A program made the position numbers and the translations under genes. Of a stretch of 64,000 nucleotides of DNA, positions 9,239-18,487 are shown piece by piece. The stretch lies in the NCBI RefSeq assembly GCF_947495725.1, contig NZ_CANLZZ010000001.1:496001-560000 (forward strand), written 5' to 3'. Source of the stretch: an uncultured Lutibacter sp. GTDB taxonomy: Bacteria; Bacteroidota; Bacteroidia; Flavobacteriales; Flavobacteriaceae. How positions within the stretch are numbered: the first letter of the stretch is position 1; every line of letters begins with the position of its first letter. A model generated the notes under the pieces. It was given only the letters and a program-made list of their open reading frames with translations, was not told the DNA's origin and did not search any database.

Positions 9239-9520
9239 ATGATTTCAGTAAATGAATATTTCAATGCAACAGTAAAATCTTTAGGTTATAATTCAAGTAA
9301 AGGAAAATCTACAATTGGTGTTATGGAAGAAGGCGAATACGAATTTGGCACATCAAGTCACGAAACAATGACCGTAATTGAAGGCGAACTCATTGCTCAA
9401 TTACCAAATACTACCGATTGGAAATCGTTTAAATCTGGGGCATCTTTTGAAGTTGAAGCTAATACTTCCTTTAAAGTAAAGTCTGTTGGGCAAACTTCAT
9501 ACCTATGTACTTATAAATAA
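9239..9520 (+). CDS. ppnP: Pyrimidine/purine nucleoside phosphorylase PpnP
   Basis: A 93-residue single-domain cupin (formerly DUF1255/YaiE) that phosphorolyses several nucleosides to base and ribose-1-phosphate. The sequence is colinear with the E. coli protein, about 94 residues, along its whole length: N-terminal MISVNEYFNATVKSL, central GEYEFGTSSHETMTVIEGEL, and C-terminal FEVEANTSFKVK with SYLCTYK. It would be a cytosolic enzyme of nucleotide salvage, thematically related to the guanine-deaminase-like gene 2 kb upstream. Start ATG at 9239. Confidence 0.92.
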   Translation: MISVNEYFNATVKSLGYNSSKGKSTIGVMEEGEYEFGTSSHETMTVIEGELIAQLPNTTDWKSFKSGASFEVEANTSFKVKSVGQTSYLCTYK

Positions 9521-9523
9521 AAA

Positions 9524-12500
9524 ATGACGTACTTAAATTGTATTCCTTTAATTAAAGATGTTAAAAATATTCAATTTTATTTTTTGTTAATTTTTGGGTT
9601 TATAATTTCAAATAATACATTAGCACAAACCGGAACGGCTCCTGAAGTAACCGCTCAAGGAGACCAAATATACTGTCCACAATCTCAAATTAATATTGTT
9701 ACAGACTTTAATATTACCAATGGCGCTGATGAAATTGAAGCTATTTATGTACAAATTTCTGAAGGTTTTATAAGGGGTGAGGATAAATTAATATTTAATA
9801 ATCCTAGTTTACATCCAAATATTTCGGCTTCAACATTTAACAGCTCTACTGGTAAATTAGTGTTAAAATGGATAGGTACTGGCGGCACAAATTATGCGGA
9901 TTTAATTGCAGCTACAAAAGATGTTGTTTTCGAAAATAGTAATGCTCAACCATCAGGTACTAGAACTTTCTCAATTACTATAGATGAAAAAAACTATTTA
10001 CCATCTACCGGCCATTATTATGAATATGTACCTTCACTTGGAATTACTTGGACGTCTGCTAGAGATGAAGCCGAGTTAAAAAATTATTATGGTCTTAAGG
10101 GGTATTTAGCTACAATTACATCAGCCGAAGAAGCACAATTAACCGGTGAACAAGCAGCAGGTGCTGGTTGGATTGGTGGTAGTGATGCCGAAACCGAAAA
10201 TATTTGGAAATGGGTAACAGGCCCAGAAGCTGGTAAAACGTTTTGGTTTGGATTAGGAAATGGAACAACCGTTGGAACCGATATTCCTTTTGCCTTTTGG
10301 AATTCATCAAATAACGAACCTAATCAATTTGGAAATGAAGATTATGCTCATATTACAGCTCCAAATATTGGACTTAGAGGTAGCTGGAATGACTTAACAA
10401 ATGTTGGAGGAAGTTCAGGAGATTATCAACCAAAAGGTTATATAGTTGAATATGGAGGTTTGCCAGGTGATCCAATATTAAAATTATCTGATTATACAAA
10501 ACTAACCATACCTTCCATTATTACTTCAGAAGGTAATGAACATTGCGGAGAAGGATCAGTTGAGCTAAAAGCCAGCGCAGATTTGGGTGATATTTTATGG
10601 TTTGATACCGAAACAAGTACAATTCCATTAGCAACAGGAACTAATTTTACAACACCAAAAATATCTACTACCAAAACTTATTATGCTTTGGCCTCTGCAA
10701 ATGGATGTGTAACCGGAAAAAGAACACCTGTAGTTGCAACTATAAAACAAATTCCAACAATAACTGCAATTTCAAATAAGTCTGTTTGTAATAGCGGATC
10801 GGCTGAATTAACAGCTATAGCTTCCTCAGGAGAAATAAATTGGTACAGTTCGTTAACTGGTGGTAGTTCTCTTAAAAAAGGACCTTCTTTTTCAACTCCA
10901 GTATTAAACACCACAACAACTTATTATGTTGATGCAACCAACAATGGTTGTACCACAACTTCAAGAACACCTATTACTTTAACAGTTATTCATATTAATG
11001 CACCAACAACAACTTTAACTACTCAATCTTTTTGTACTTCCGAAAATGCTATAATTAGCAATTTAACAATTACTGGAAACTCTATTAAATGGTATGATAG
11101 TTCAACTAGTACTTTTGCACTGAATAACAATGAACCTTTAAAAAACAACACCAGCTATTTTGCTTCTCAAACTGTTAATGGTTGTGAAAGTGTTAACCGA
11201 TTAGAAATAAAGGTAATTTTATACGAAACTCCTGAGCCTTCAAATTCCATTGAAAAAATAGGGCTTTGTGATTCGAATTTATTTGGAAATGATACCGATG
11301 GAATTGAGCTTTTTGATTTAACACAAAGAGTGCCTTCTATATTAAACGGTAAAAATGCGTCTAATTTTAATATTCAATATTTTTCCGATGCAGGTTTAAT
11401 TAATGAAATTACAAATCCTACAAGTTATAAAAACACAACAATTGGGAGTGCTCAAACAATTTATTTCAAAATTGAAAACAAAGGATTAATAAAATGTAAT
11501 GCTACAGGTTCATTTGAAATTGAAGTATATCCTCTACCCGTTTTAAAAGTTACAGAAGTTACTTTAGAACAATGTGATAATGATGATAATAATGATGGTT
11601 TCAGTGTTTTCAATTTAAATGAGGCCAATGAATTAATTTCAAAAAATTACCAAAACGAGATCTTTGAATTTTATAAAGATTCTGCATATTCAGATAAAAT
11701 TGAAGATCCCAAAGCATATGAAAATCCGAGTGTCATTAATAGTGTTGTTTATGTAAAAATTAAAACTTTAAATGATTGCGAGCGATTTGCTAAAATTAAT
11801 TTAAAAGTGGGTGCCACTCAAATTCCAAGCGACTTTCATTTAGAATATTATTTATGTGAAGATCAACCTTCGAACAATCAGGATGGTAGAACTATATTTA
11901 ATTTTAGCGATACTGAACAAAAACTAATTGATACCAAACCTGTTTTTTCTAATCAAAAAGTAAGAATCACATACTTTGAAAGTCTAGAGGATGCACTTTC
12001 AGAAATTAACCCAATTCCTGATATTTCAAACTATAAAAACACAACACCTTGGCAACAAAAAATTTATGCAAGAATTGATAGCGATGATGTAAATGCTTGT
12101 TTAGGTTTAAATCATGTAGCTACCTTATTTGTGGAGCCACTTCCAATAGCAACTCCTGTAACTATTGATAGACAATGTGATGATGATCAAGACGGGTTAT
12201 TCCCTTTTAATGTTTCAACTATTGAGGAAAGAATAAGAAACGGACAAACTAATATTACAATTAGCTACTTTAATGAAACTGGAAATCCGTTGCCAAGTCC
12301 GTTACCAAATCCTTTTTTAACAAAAAGTCAAACAATTACAATTAAAGTAGAGAACAATACTTCAACAATGATTCCTGCTTGTTATGATGAAACTACTTTG
12401 CAATTTATTGTAGACGATGCTCCTGAAATTTATCCAGTAACTATTGATGCTTTATGTGATGACGGAGAAGACACAACCGATGGATTTTCAAGTTTTGACA

Positions 12501-13441
12501 CCTCAACAATTGAAACTGATTTATTGGGAAGTCAAACAAATATGCATGTCCTTTATTTTGATGCTGAAAATAACCCACTACCAAGTCCGTTGCCAAATCC
12601 CTTTATTACAAAAACACAAGAAGTAACAGTTATTATTGAAAATCCATTAAATACGCAATGCTCAATTTCAACAACCTTAAATTTTGTTGTAAATCCATTA
12701 CCAAGTTTTGAAGTGTTATCCGAGCAAATATTGTGTTTAAACACACCGCCAACTATTTTAGAAGCTTTAAATCCAAAAGATATTTATACCTACGAATGGT
12801 TCAACAGCGGCGGAAATATTGTAGGTAACCAACCTACGTATGCAACTTTTGATGGTGGCTATTTTACAGTTATTGCAACTTCTAATTCGGGTTGCCAATC
12901 TTTACCTAAAACAATTTTTGTTGAAAAATCTGATGTGGCAAATATTGATTTAAATGATCTTACCATTGTAGACGATTCGAGGAACAATACTATTACAATT
13001 AACGACTCTAATTTAGGTGATGATGATTACGAATATTCTTTAAATAATGAATTTGGCCCATTCCAAAACACTCCATTCTTTGATAATATTCCTGCAGGAC
13101 TGCATACGTTGTATGTAAGAGATACAGATAATTGTGGAACTGTAGCTCTTGAAGTTTCTATAATTGGATATCCAAAATTTTTTACACCAAACAATGATGG
13201 TGTAAATGACACTTGGAACATAATTGGAATTAGTTCCTCATTTTACCCAAGTTCATTACTTAATATTTTTGATCGGTTTGGTAAACTTATTGCTCAAATT
13301 AACCCGAACAATCAGGGTTGGGACGGCTTATATAATGGCCAAAAATTACCTTCATCAGATTATTGGTTTACTGTAGAGTTAACCGATAAAACTGGAAAAA
13401 ACCGTAGTAAAAAAGGTCATTTTAGTTTAATAAGAAGGTAA
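9524..13441 (+). CDS. Large T9SS type B secreted protein with C-type lectin and Ig-like repeats
   Basis: A 1305-residue exported protein. A signal peptide runs to about residue 35 (LLIFGFIISNNTLAQ). A C-type-lectin-like domain covers about 160-310 (GHYYEYVPSLGITWTSARDEA, GYLATITSAEEA, GWIGGSD, NEPNQFGNEDYAHI). Two Ig-like units at about 340-490 share CVTGKRTP/GCTTTSRTP endings, and further acidic cysteine-containing units follow. The end (about 1215-1305: PKFFTPNNDGVNDTWNI, LNIFDRFGKLI, GWDGLYNGQKLPSSDYWF) is the gliding-motility-associated type B sorting domain recognised by the T9SS. It is likely an adhesin or polysaccharide-binding surface protein. It starts 3 bases after ppnP, but no functional link is evident. 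Two neighbouring units share NPLPSPLPNPF and are clear internal duplicates. Confidence 0.9.
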   Translation: MTYLNCIPLIKDVKNIQFYFLLIFGFIISNNTLAQTGTAPEVTAQGDQIYCPQSQINIVTDFNITNGADEIEAIYVQISEGFIRGEDKLIFNNPSLHPNISASTFNSSTGKLVLKWIGTGGTNYADLIAATKDVVFENSNAQPSGTRTFSITIDEKNYLPSTGHYYEYVPSLGITWTSARDEAELKNYYGLKGYLATITSAEEAQLTGEQAAGAGWIGGSDAETENIWKWVTGPEAGKTFWFGLGNGTTVGTDIPFAFWNSSNNEPNQFGNEDYAHITAPNIGLRGSWNDLTNVGGSSGDYQPKGYIVEYGGLPGDPILKLSDYTKLTIPSIITSEGNEHCGEGSVELKASADLGDILWFDTETSTIPLATGTNFTTPKISTTKTYYALASANGCVTGKRTPVVATIKQIPTITAISNKSVCNSGSAELTAIASSGEINWYSSLTGGSSLKKGPSFSTPVLNTTTTYYVDATNNGCTTTSRTPITLTVIHINAPTTTLTTQSFCTSENAIISNLTITGNSIKWYDSSTSTFALNNNEPLKNNTSYFASQTVNGCESVNRLEIKVILYETPEPSNSIEKIGLCDSNLFGNDTDGIELFDLTQRVPSILNGKNASNFNIQYFSDAGLINEITNPTSYKNTTIGSAQTIYFKIENKGLIKCNATGSFEIEVYPLPVLKVTEVTLEQCDNDDNNDGFSVFNLNEANELISKNYQNEIFEFYKDSAYSDKIEDPKAYENPSVINSVVYVKIKTLNDCERFAKINLKVGATQIPSDFHLEYYLCEDQPSNNQDGRTIFNFSDTEQKLIDTKPVFSNQKVRITYFESLEDALSEINPIPDISNYKNTTPWQQKIYARIDSDDVNACLGLNHVATLFVEPLPIATPVTIDRQCDDDQDGLFPFNVSTIEERIRNGQTNITISYFNETGNPLPSPLPNPFLTKSQTITIKVENNTSTMIPACYDETTLQFIVDDAPEIYPVTIDALCDDGEDTTDGFSSFDTSTIETDLLGSQTNMHVLYFDAENNPLPSPLPNPFITKTQEVTVIIENPLNTQCSISTTLNFVVNPLPSFEVLSEQILCLNTPPTILEALNPKDIYTYEWFNSGGNIVGNQPTYATFDGGYFTVIATSNSGCQSLPKTIFVEKSDVANIDLNDLTIVDDSRNNTITINDSNLGDDDYEYSLNNEFGPFQNTPFFDNIPAGLHTLYVRDTDNCGTVALEVSIIGYPKFFTPNNDGVNDTWNIIGISSSFYPSSLLNIFDRFGKLIAQINPNNQGWDGLYNGQKLPSSDYWFTVELTDKTGKNRSKKGHFSLIRR
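12158..12710 (+). repeat. Two tandem coding repeats in the T9SS protein
   Basis: Two adjacent units of roughly 93-99 codons. Each starts PVTID..CDD, continues with a DGF/DGL-F-STIE segment, and contains the identical NPLPSPLPNPF followed by a Thr-Lys pair. The DNA is also closely similar around ccaagtccgtt, implying recent duplication. Confidence 0.75.
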
Positions 13442-13496
13442 CTATTTTCTAAGTATCACAATTAACAAAAATGCACTCCATTCAATGAAATTTACC

Positions 13497-13504
13497 TAAT
13501 TTTG
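13497..13504 (+). promoter_or_regulatory. -7 box (TAATTTTG) directly before the COG2509-type gene
   Basis: Perfect TAnnTTTG ending only 5 bases before the ATG at 13510, so the transcript would have almost no leader. No TTG -33 element at standard spacing. Confidence 0.5.
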
Positions 13505-13509
13505 CCGAT

Positions 13510-15087
13510 ATGGTTAAGGAAATTCAAATTAGAGTTCAACTTCAAGAGGAAAAACAAGAAGGAATTCTTGAAAAAAAAGCTGCAAAATTTTTAAAAATTG
13601 ACAGCAATAAAATTACAGCAATAAAAATACTACGTAAATCAATAGACGCGCGTAAAAATCCTATATTTTTTAATTACAAATTAGCTGTTTATATTGGAGA
13701 ATCAATTCCTGAAACCTCAACTTATACTTTCAATTATAAAGATGTTTCTTCAGCAAAAGAAATTCATATTATTGGCTTTGGACCTGCAGGAATGTATGCT
13801 GCGCTGCGCTGTATTGAATTAGGCTTTAAACCAATTGTTTTAGAACGAGGGAAAAATGTACGAGATAGAAGACGCGATTTACGCGCCATTAATCAGTTTC
13901 ATATTGTAAATGAAGATTCTAATTATTGCTTTGGAGAAGGTGGAGCCGGAACATATTCCGACGGGAAATTATACACCCGAAGTTTAAAACGTGGAGATGT
14001 TAGAAGAATTTTTGAAAACCTAGTTTATCACGGAGCAACGGAGCAAATTTTAATAGATGCACATCCACATATTGGAACTAATAAGCTTCCAAAAGTTGTT
14101 AAAAATATACGAGAAACCATTTTAAAATATGGAGGTGAAATTCACTTCGAAAGCCGTGTTGTAGATTTTGTTATTAAAGACAATAAACTTAAAGCAATAC
14201 AATTAATAGATGGAACTGAAATGGCTGTTAATTCGGTTATTTTAGCGACTGGACATTCAGCCAGAGATATTTATTATTTACTAAAAAGAAAAGATATTTC
14301 TATTAAATCTAAGTCTTTTGCAATGGGAGTTCGTGTGGAACACCCGCAAGAAATTATAGATTCTATTCAATACCATTGCAAAGGAAAAAGAGATGAATTA
14401 TTACCTGCTGCTGCTTATAGTTTGGTACATCAGGTATCTGGTAGAGGGGTGTATTCATTTTGTATGTGCCCTGGAGGATTTATTGTTCCTGCTGCTACTG
14501 CAAACGGTGAAGTAGTTGTAAATGGAATGTCGCCTTCAAAAAGAAATAACTTCTTTGCAAATTCGGGAATGGTAGTTGAAATTAATGCCGATCAAGATCT
14601 TAAAAAGTACGAGAAATTTGGAGAGTTAAAAGGGTTGGAGTTTCAAAAAGATTTGGAAAAATTAGCTTGGGTTACAGGTGGTAAAACACAAACTGCTCCA
14701 GCTCAAAGATTAACCGATTTTGTTGAAGGAAAATTATCAAACACCTTAAACCCAACATCATATCAGCCCGGATTAAAATCTGCATCACTACATTCTATTT
14801 TACCTAAACAAATTGGAGGTAGATTACGTAAAGGTTTTGCCGAATTTGGAAGAAAAATGAATGGTTATTATACCTCTGAAGCTAATATTATTGGTGTAGA
14901 ATCCAGAACTTCTTCACCTGTAAATATTCCAAGAAATGAACAATTGGAGCATCCTGAAATTGAAGGACTATATCCTTGTGGAGAAGGTGGAGGTTATGCT
15001 GGAGGAATTGTATCTGCTGCTATGGATGGTGAACGCTGTGCTGAAGCTGCAATAAAATCACTTAATGGTTTCTCAATAAAAAATTAA
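13510..15087 (+). CDS. FAD-dependent oxidoreductase (COG2509 type)
   Basis: A 525-residue flavoprotein. An N-terminal alpha/beta region (about 1-80) precedes a Rossmann FAD-binding fold with IIGFGPAGMYAALR (GxGxxG at about 89-94) and a basic/acidic strand end, IVLERGKNVRDRRRD. GEGGAGTYSDGKLYTR, VILATGHSARDIYYLL, SFAMGVRVEHPQE and the C-terminal GLYPCGEGGGYAGGIVSAAMDG are hallmarks of the uncharacterised FAD-dependent dehydrogenase family COG2509. The substrate is unknown. It is cytosolic and monocistronic, with its own -7 box, and converges on the minus-strand redox cassette. Confidence 0.88.
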   Translation: MVKEIQIRVQLQEEKQEGILEKKAAKFLKIDSNKITAIKILRKSIDARKNPIFFNYKLAVYIGESIPETSTYTFNYKDVSSAKEIHIIGFGPAGMYAALRCIELGFKPIVLERGKNVRDRRRDLRAINQFHIVNEDSNYCFGEGGAGTYSDGKLYTRSLKRGDVRRIFENLVYHGATEQILIDAHPHIGTNKLPKVVKNIRETILKYGGEIHFESRVVDFVIKDNKLKAIQLIDGTEMAVNSVILATGHSARDIYYLLKRKDISIKSKSFAMGVRVEHPQEIIDSIQYHCKGKRDELLPAAAYSLVHQVSGRGVYSFCMCPGGFIVPAATANGEVVVNGMSPSKRNNFFANSGMVVEINADQDLKKYEKFGELKGLEFQKDLEKLAWVTGGKTQTAPAQRLTDFVEGKLSNTLNPTSYQPGLKSASLHSILPKQIGGRLRKGFAEFGRKMNGYYTSEANIIGVESRTSSPVNIPRNEQLEHPEIEGLYPCGEGGGYAGGIVSAAMDGERCAEAAIKSLNGFSIKN

Positions 15088-15102
15088 AGGTAAAATTTAT
15101 CA

Positions 15103-15137
15103 CGGTTATTTTTAATTTAATATTGTTTTAATAACCG
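15103..15137 (+). terminator. Putative terminator overlapping the convergent gene end
   Basis: Eight-bp inverted repeat (15103-15110 and 15130-15137, CGGTTATT/AATAACCG) followed on the plus strand by CTTTTT. It lies 15 bases after the flavoprotein stop and overlaps the 3' end of the convergent gene. The 19-base loop is long, so confidence is limited. Confidence 0.35.
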
Positions 15138-15741
15138 CTTTTTCTGGACAAACGGAAAAACAATTTCCACAGTGTAAACAGTTGTCTTGATTTATTTTAT
15201 AAGGCTCGCCAACAGAAATACAATTTTGCGGACATTTTTCAACACATAAACCACATCCAGTACAATCTTCTGTAATAAAATATCCATAATTTTGAATAGT
15301 TTTACCTCCCAATGAAAAACTACCGCGTGTAATTGGCTTTGTTGATAAATCGAAATACGCTCCTTGTCCCTTGTACAAGCAAAATACTTCTAAAGCAGTA
15401 CGGCTTTCATCCGAAGGATAAATAGTTGCCATATACGGATTCTTTTCAAAAATTTCTTCTAATTTTTCTGAACCAATATTTCTTATTGCGCCAGAAATTG
15501 AAATAGATTTTTTATCCATTGTTCCATTTCCAGTAGTTAAGCCACTCAAAGAAACATACGGTTTTTCCATTAACTGCTTATAAAAAGCTTTTCCTTTGGC
15601 AGTTAAAAAATAAACCGCATCATCATCGTGCATCATCATATCAATAACTCGTGTACAAGGCAATCCATTCTCGTCAGTTGTAGCAATTACGACTGAATGA
15701 ATTTCTTCAACTAAAACATCAAGAAAAGCTTTTACATCCAT
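15112..15741 (-). CDS. PNPOx-like flavin-binding domain fused to 2x[4Fe-4S] ferredoxin
   Basis: A 209-residue fusion. Residues about 1-140 form a split-barrel pyridoxamine-phosphate-oxidase-like domain that binds flavins (SVVIATTDENGLPCTRVID, VYFLTAKGKAFYKQL, VSLSG). Residues about 155-205 carry two complete cluster motifs, CTGCGLCVEKCP and CLHCGNCFSVCP. The pairing suggests electron transfer between a low-potential ferredoxin module and a bound flavin; the partner is unknown. It is the last gene of the four-gene minus-strand cassette, 6 bases after the MBL-like gene. Confidence 0.85.
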   Translation of the reverse strand: MDVKAFLDVLVEEIHSVVIATTDENGLPCTRVIDMMMHDDDAVYFLTAKGKAFYKQLMEKPYVSLSGLTTGNGTMDKKSISISGAIRNIGSEKLEEIFEKNPYMATIYPSDESRTALEVFCLYKGQGAYFDLSTKPITRGSFSLGGKTIQNYGYFITEDCTGCGLCVEKCPQNCISVGEPYKINQDNCLHCGNCFSVCPEKAVIKTILN

Positions 15742-15747
15742 CTCAAA

Positions 15748-16671
15748 TTAATTTTTAAATAAGAAACTTGAAGTTCCTTGTAAGTAAAATGACCATCCAA
15801 AGTTAGGATATGCTTCGTTCATCTTATCAATAAATTCTTTTTTTGTTGAAGAAGCTTTTGCTATTTCTTTTAAATCGTTTAAATAATGTATTTTTATTGT
15901 AACATCTCCTCTAGTTTCAAAACCTCCGTGCGATGTTAAATACATTTCGTAATTCACTTTTTGATATCTTTTTAACTGCGCTATATAAGCATCTAAAAAC
16001 TCATAGCTAAAAATCAAAGCGTGTCTATTGTGAGCCAACATATGAGGATGTACACTGTTCAATTCTGGAATGGCAACATCAAAGGCAAAATCTACATTAC
16101 TCATCTCAAATTTAAAACCTCCAACTTCATTTTCACCTTCTTTTAAATTGGTATACTCTGTAAAAATAGTTTCGTCAAACACTTCACCAAAACGATCTTT
16201 TAAACCAATTAATGAAGGAGCACCTAAACCAGTTGTATAATGATCTACAGCGTGTTTCATAGAAAACACATTGAATTTTATCTTATCTGTATTTATAAAC
16301 TGTGCTCCAATTGGGTGATAAGAAACTATTAAATCTACATTTTTATGTTCTAAACCTGCAATATAATCTACTAACTCTTTGTAATTATCTTTAATTGGAG
16401 GGCATTCTAACAATACAGCTTTTCCGTTTTTTTCTAATAAATAAACATATGAATCGAAAAAATCTTTAGTTTCATATGCATGTAATTTAACGTCTCCAAA
16501 ATTGTACACCCAAACCGTTCCTTTTTTTAGCTGAACTGTTGTGTTACCAACCTCATAGGTACGCATACTTTCTTCTCTAAACATTTCTTTCTTTTTTTCT
16601 TGTGCTTCAACCTTTGTACTACTACAAATCATTACTACCACACTTAATAGTGCAAAAACTATTTTTTTCAT
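15748..16671 (-). CDS. Exported MBL-fold-like protein lacking the histidine motif
   Basis: A 307-residue protein with a cleavable signal peptide (MKKIVFALLSVVVMICSS to VEAQ, about residue 24). The body reads like a metallo-beta-lactamase fold: DSYVYLLEKNGKAVLLECPPIKDNY resembles the strand pair that normally precedes the metal site, and LIVSYHPIGAQFI sits where HxHxDH is expected. Only one His remains there, so metal hydrolysis is doubtful. Later features such as HPHMLAHNRHALIF and YLTSHGG could supply other ligands. It follows the SMP-30-like lipoprotein gene by 16 bases, and both products are exported. The fold is inferred, not certain. Confidence 0.6.
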   Translation of the reverse strand: MKKIVFALLSVVVMICSSTKVEAQEKKKEMFREESMRTYEVGNTTVQLKKGTVWVYNFGDVKLHAYETKDFFDSYVYLLEKNGKAVLLECPPIKDNYKELVDYIAGLEHKNVDLIVSYHPIGAQFINTDKIKFNVFSMKHAVDHYTTGLGAPSLIGLKDRFGEVFDETIFTEYTNLKEGENEVGGFKFEMSNVDFAFDVAIPELNSVHPHMLAHNRHALIFSYEFLDAYIAQLKRYQKVNYEMYLTSHGGFETRGDVTIKIHYLNDLKEIAKASSTKKEFIDKMNEAYPNFGWSFYLQGTSSFLFKN

Positions 16672-16687
16672 TATTTATATTGTTTAA

Positions 16688-18475
16688 TTATTGTTGAGTA
16701 TAAACAACCGAAATTCCTGTTCCTTTTTGAAGTGTCAATCTCATTTTTGTTGGAGTAACTTCAATTACCAAATCATCGCGCCCTAAATCTATATCGCCAA
16801 TGGTACTTGTGCGCGAAAAGAAAGTACCATTCCAATCCCAAGTTCCTTTTAGCTCTTTTCCATCAAAGTTTCCTTTAATAATTCCGTTTTTTGTAGCAAC
16901 GGACTTTCCTCCTTTTTCGCCATAATACACATCGGCACATTTTTCTAAATATTCTTCTTTTGAAGTAATTCTGTGCCATTTTTCTTTTACAATTTTATAG
17001 GAAGCTATTTTATCTCCAAAAATATAAGGCAAGAACAAGTTGTCTCCATCTATATTAATGTCTGCAGGACCAAAAGGAAATGATCTTAACAACGTTCGTT
17101 CATTTTCAGTTAAATAATAAATTTCTTTTACCATTGGAGCACTTACTAAAAATCCATTTTTGTAAGCTACCACTCCGTCTAAAACACCTAATTGATGCCC
17201 TGAAGGAATTGCTTTTACTTCTTTAGTTGCAATATTTACTCTGTAAACTGAACCCAAAACATTGGTTGGAGATTGCGGATTCATTTCTTTCCCAAAATCA
17301 ACTACAATTAAATCTTCATCTTGCACTAAAACTCCATTTGGATGGTGAATTTTAGGAGATTCTAACCAAATTTGTAGCTTATTGTTATTAATTGTGTAAA
17401 TCTTTCCTCCTGGAACATCAGAAATAAATACTTTTCCTTCTGAAGTAATACTCACATCGTTTAATGAAACTGCTGTTTCTGACTTGATACTTTTAATGAT
17501 TTCACCTTTTTCAACGTCAATAATTCTAACGAATTTTTGGTCTGCTACATATAGTTTTCCTTGATACATATCAGATCCACAAGGTCCAGATAAATTATCA
17601 ATCCATTTTTCTTCAATTACTTTTCCTTCTTTACTTACTTTACTTATATAACCAATTTTTCCTTTCTGATTTACATTTGAAACATACAACCATTTGTGAG
17701 TTGGTGATGCAAAAATGGATTCTGGCATAGAACTTCCTGAGATTTCCCATCTTTCTACAGCAGAATAAGTTGTATTTAATGTGTTTTCATCATACTCAGT
17801 TACCAATTCAATATTGCTTTTAAAATCTCCTACAATAGCTTTATTCAACAATGCTAAGGTTTCTTTTGTATAAGATTGGTTATTATGAACATTGAAAACA
17901 GCATTTGAGTTTTTCCAATTCTCATAGATGTAAAATGTATTTTCTTGTCCTTCTACTTCATAAAAATCGAAGAAAATATTCGCCTCTTCTTTTCGAGAAT
18001 TGCTAACGTGTTTTTCGAGTTGTTTAATTACACGTTCTTTATATTCTTGTTCTACTGTAAACGGAATAAATATAGCTTGTTCGTTTCCTGTTGCAATTAA
18101 TTCTTTTGAATCTATATGACCCGGATTTGTATCGTTAAGCCTTATAATTTCAGGAACACTCTGTAATGCTTCTTTAAATAATGGAGCTAAAGCCTTACTA
18201 TGTGGTAAGTTTTTATGCAATTCATAAACTTCTTCGTTTTTCCATTTTGAAAACACATAAAACACATTTGGAATATTGTTATTGGCATATAATTTCATTT
18301 CCAAATTACCTTCTTCTTTTAAAGAATTATTAAGGCTATTCACTTGCGCCTTTTTAAATTTTTGAATGAATTCAGGTTTTACAGTGAATTTAACCATTTG
18401 CGTTATCGATGTACTTTTTGAAGTACAGCTAAACAATGCTACTACACTAAAAAGAGCTAAAACTAAATTTTTCAT
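16688..18475 (-). CDS. Lipoprotein with two ABM-like domains and an SMP-30-like beta-propeller
   Basis: A 595-residue predicted lipoprotein (MKNLVLALFSVVALFSC, lipobox LFSC with Cys17). Residues about 25-115 and 130-225 are two antibiotic-biosynthesis-monooxygenase-like ferredoxin folds (MVKFTVKPEFIQKFKKA with VFYVFSKWKNEE; FIPFTVEQEYKERVIK with TFYIYENWKNSN). Residues about 245-500 form a propeller of the SMP-30/gluconolactonase/NHL type (ASPTHKWLYVSNV, LNDVSITSEGKVFISDV, HHPNGVLVQDEDLIVVD). A C-terminal part of about 80 residues is beta-rich. ABM domains usually oxidise quinone-like aromatics; the propeller may be a lactonase or binding scaffold. I do not know a characterised protein with this order. 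The gene starts 12 bases after the oxidoreductase gene. Confidence 0.75.
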   Translation of the reverse strand: MKNLVLALFSVVALFSCTSKSTSITQMVKFTVKPEFIQKFKKAQVNSLNNSLKEEGNLEMKLYANNNIPNVFYVFSKWKNEEVYELHKNLPHSKALAPLFKEALQSVPEIIRLNDTNPGHIDSKELIATGNEQAIFIPFTVEQEYKERVIKQLEKHVSNSRKEEANIFFDFYEVEGQENTFYIYENWKNSNAVFNVHNNQSYTKETLALLNKAIVGDFKSNIELVTEYDENTLNTTYSAVERWEISGSSMPESIFASPTHKWLYVSNVNQKGKIGYISKVSKEGKVIEEKWIDNLSGPCGSDMYQGKLYVADQKFVRIIDVEKGEIIKSIKSETAVSLNDVSITSEGKVFISDVPGGKIYTINNNKLQIWLESPKIHHPNGVLVQDEDLIVVDFGKEMNPQSPTNVLGSVYRVNIATKEVKAIPSGHQLGVLDGVVAYKNGFLVSAPMVKEIYYLTENERTLLRSFPFGPADINIDGDNLFLPYIFGDKIASYKIVKEKWHRITSKEEYLEKCADVYYGEKGGKSVATKNGIIKGNFDGKELKGTWDWNGTFFSRTSTIGDIDLGRDDLVIEVTPTKMRLTLQKGTGISVVYTQQ

Positions 18476-18487
18476 TTCTTTATTATT

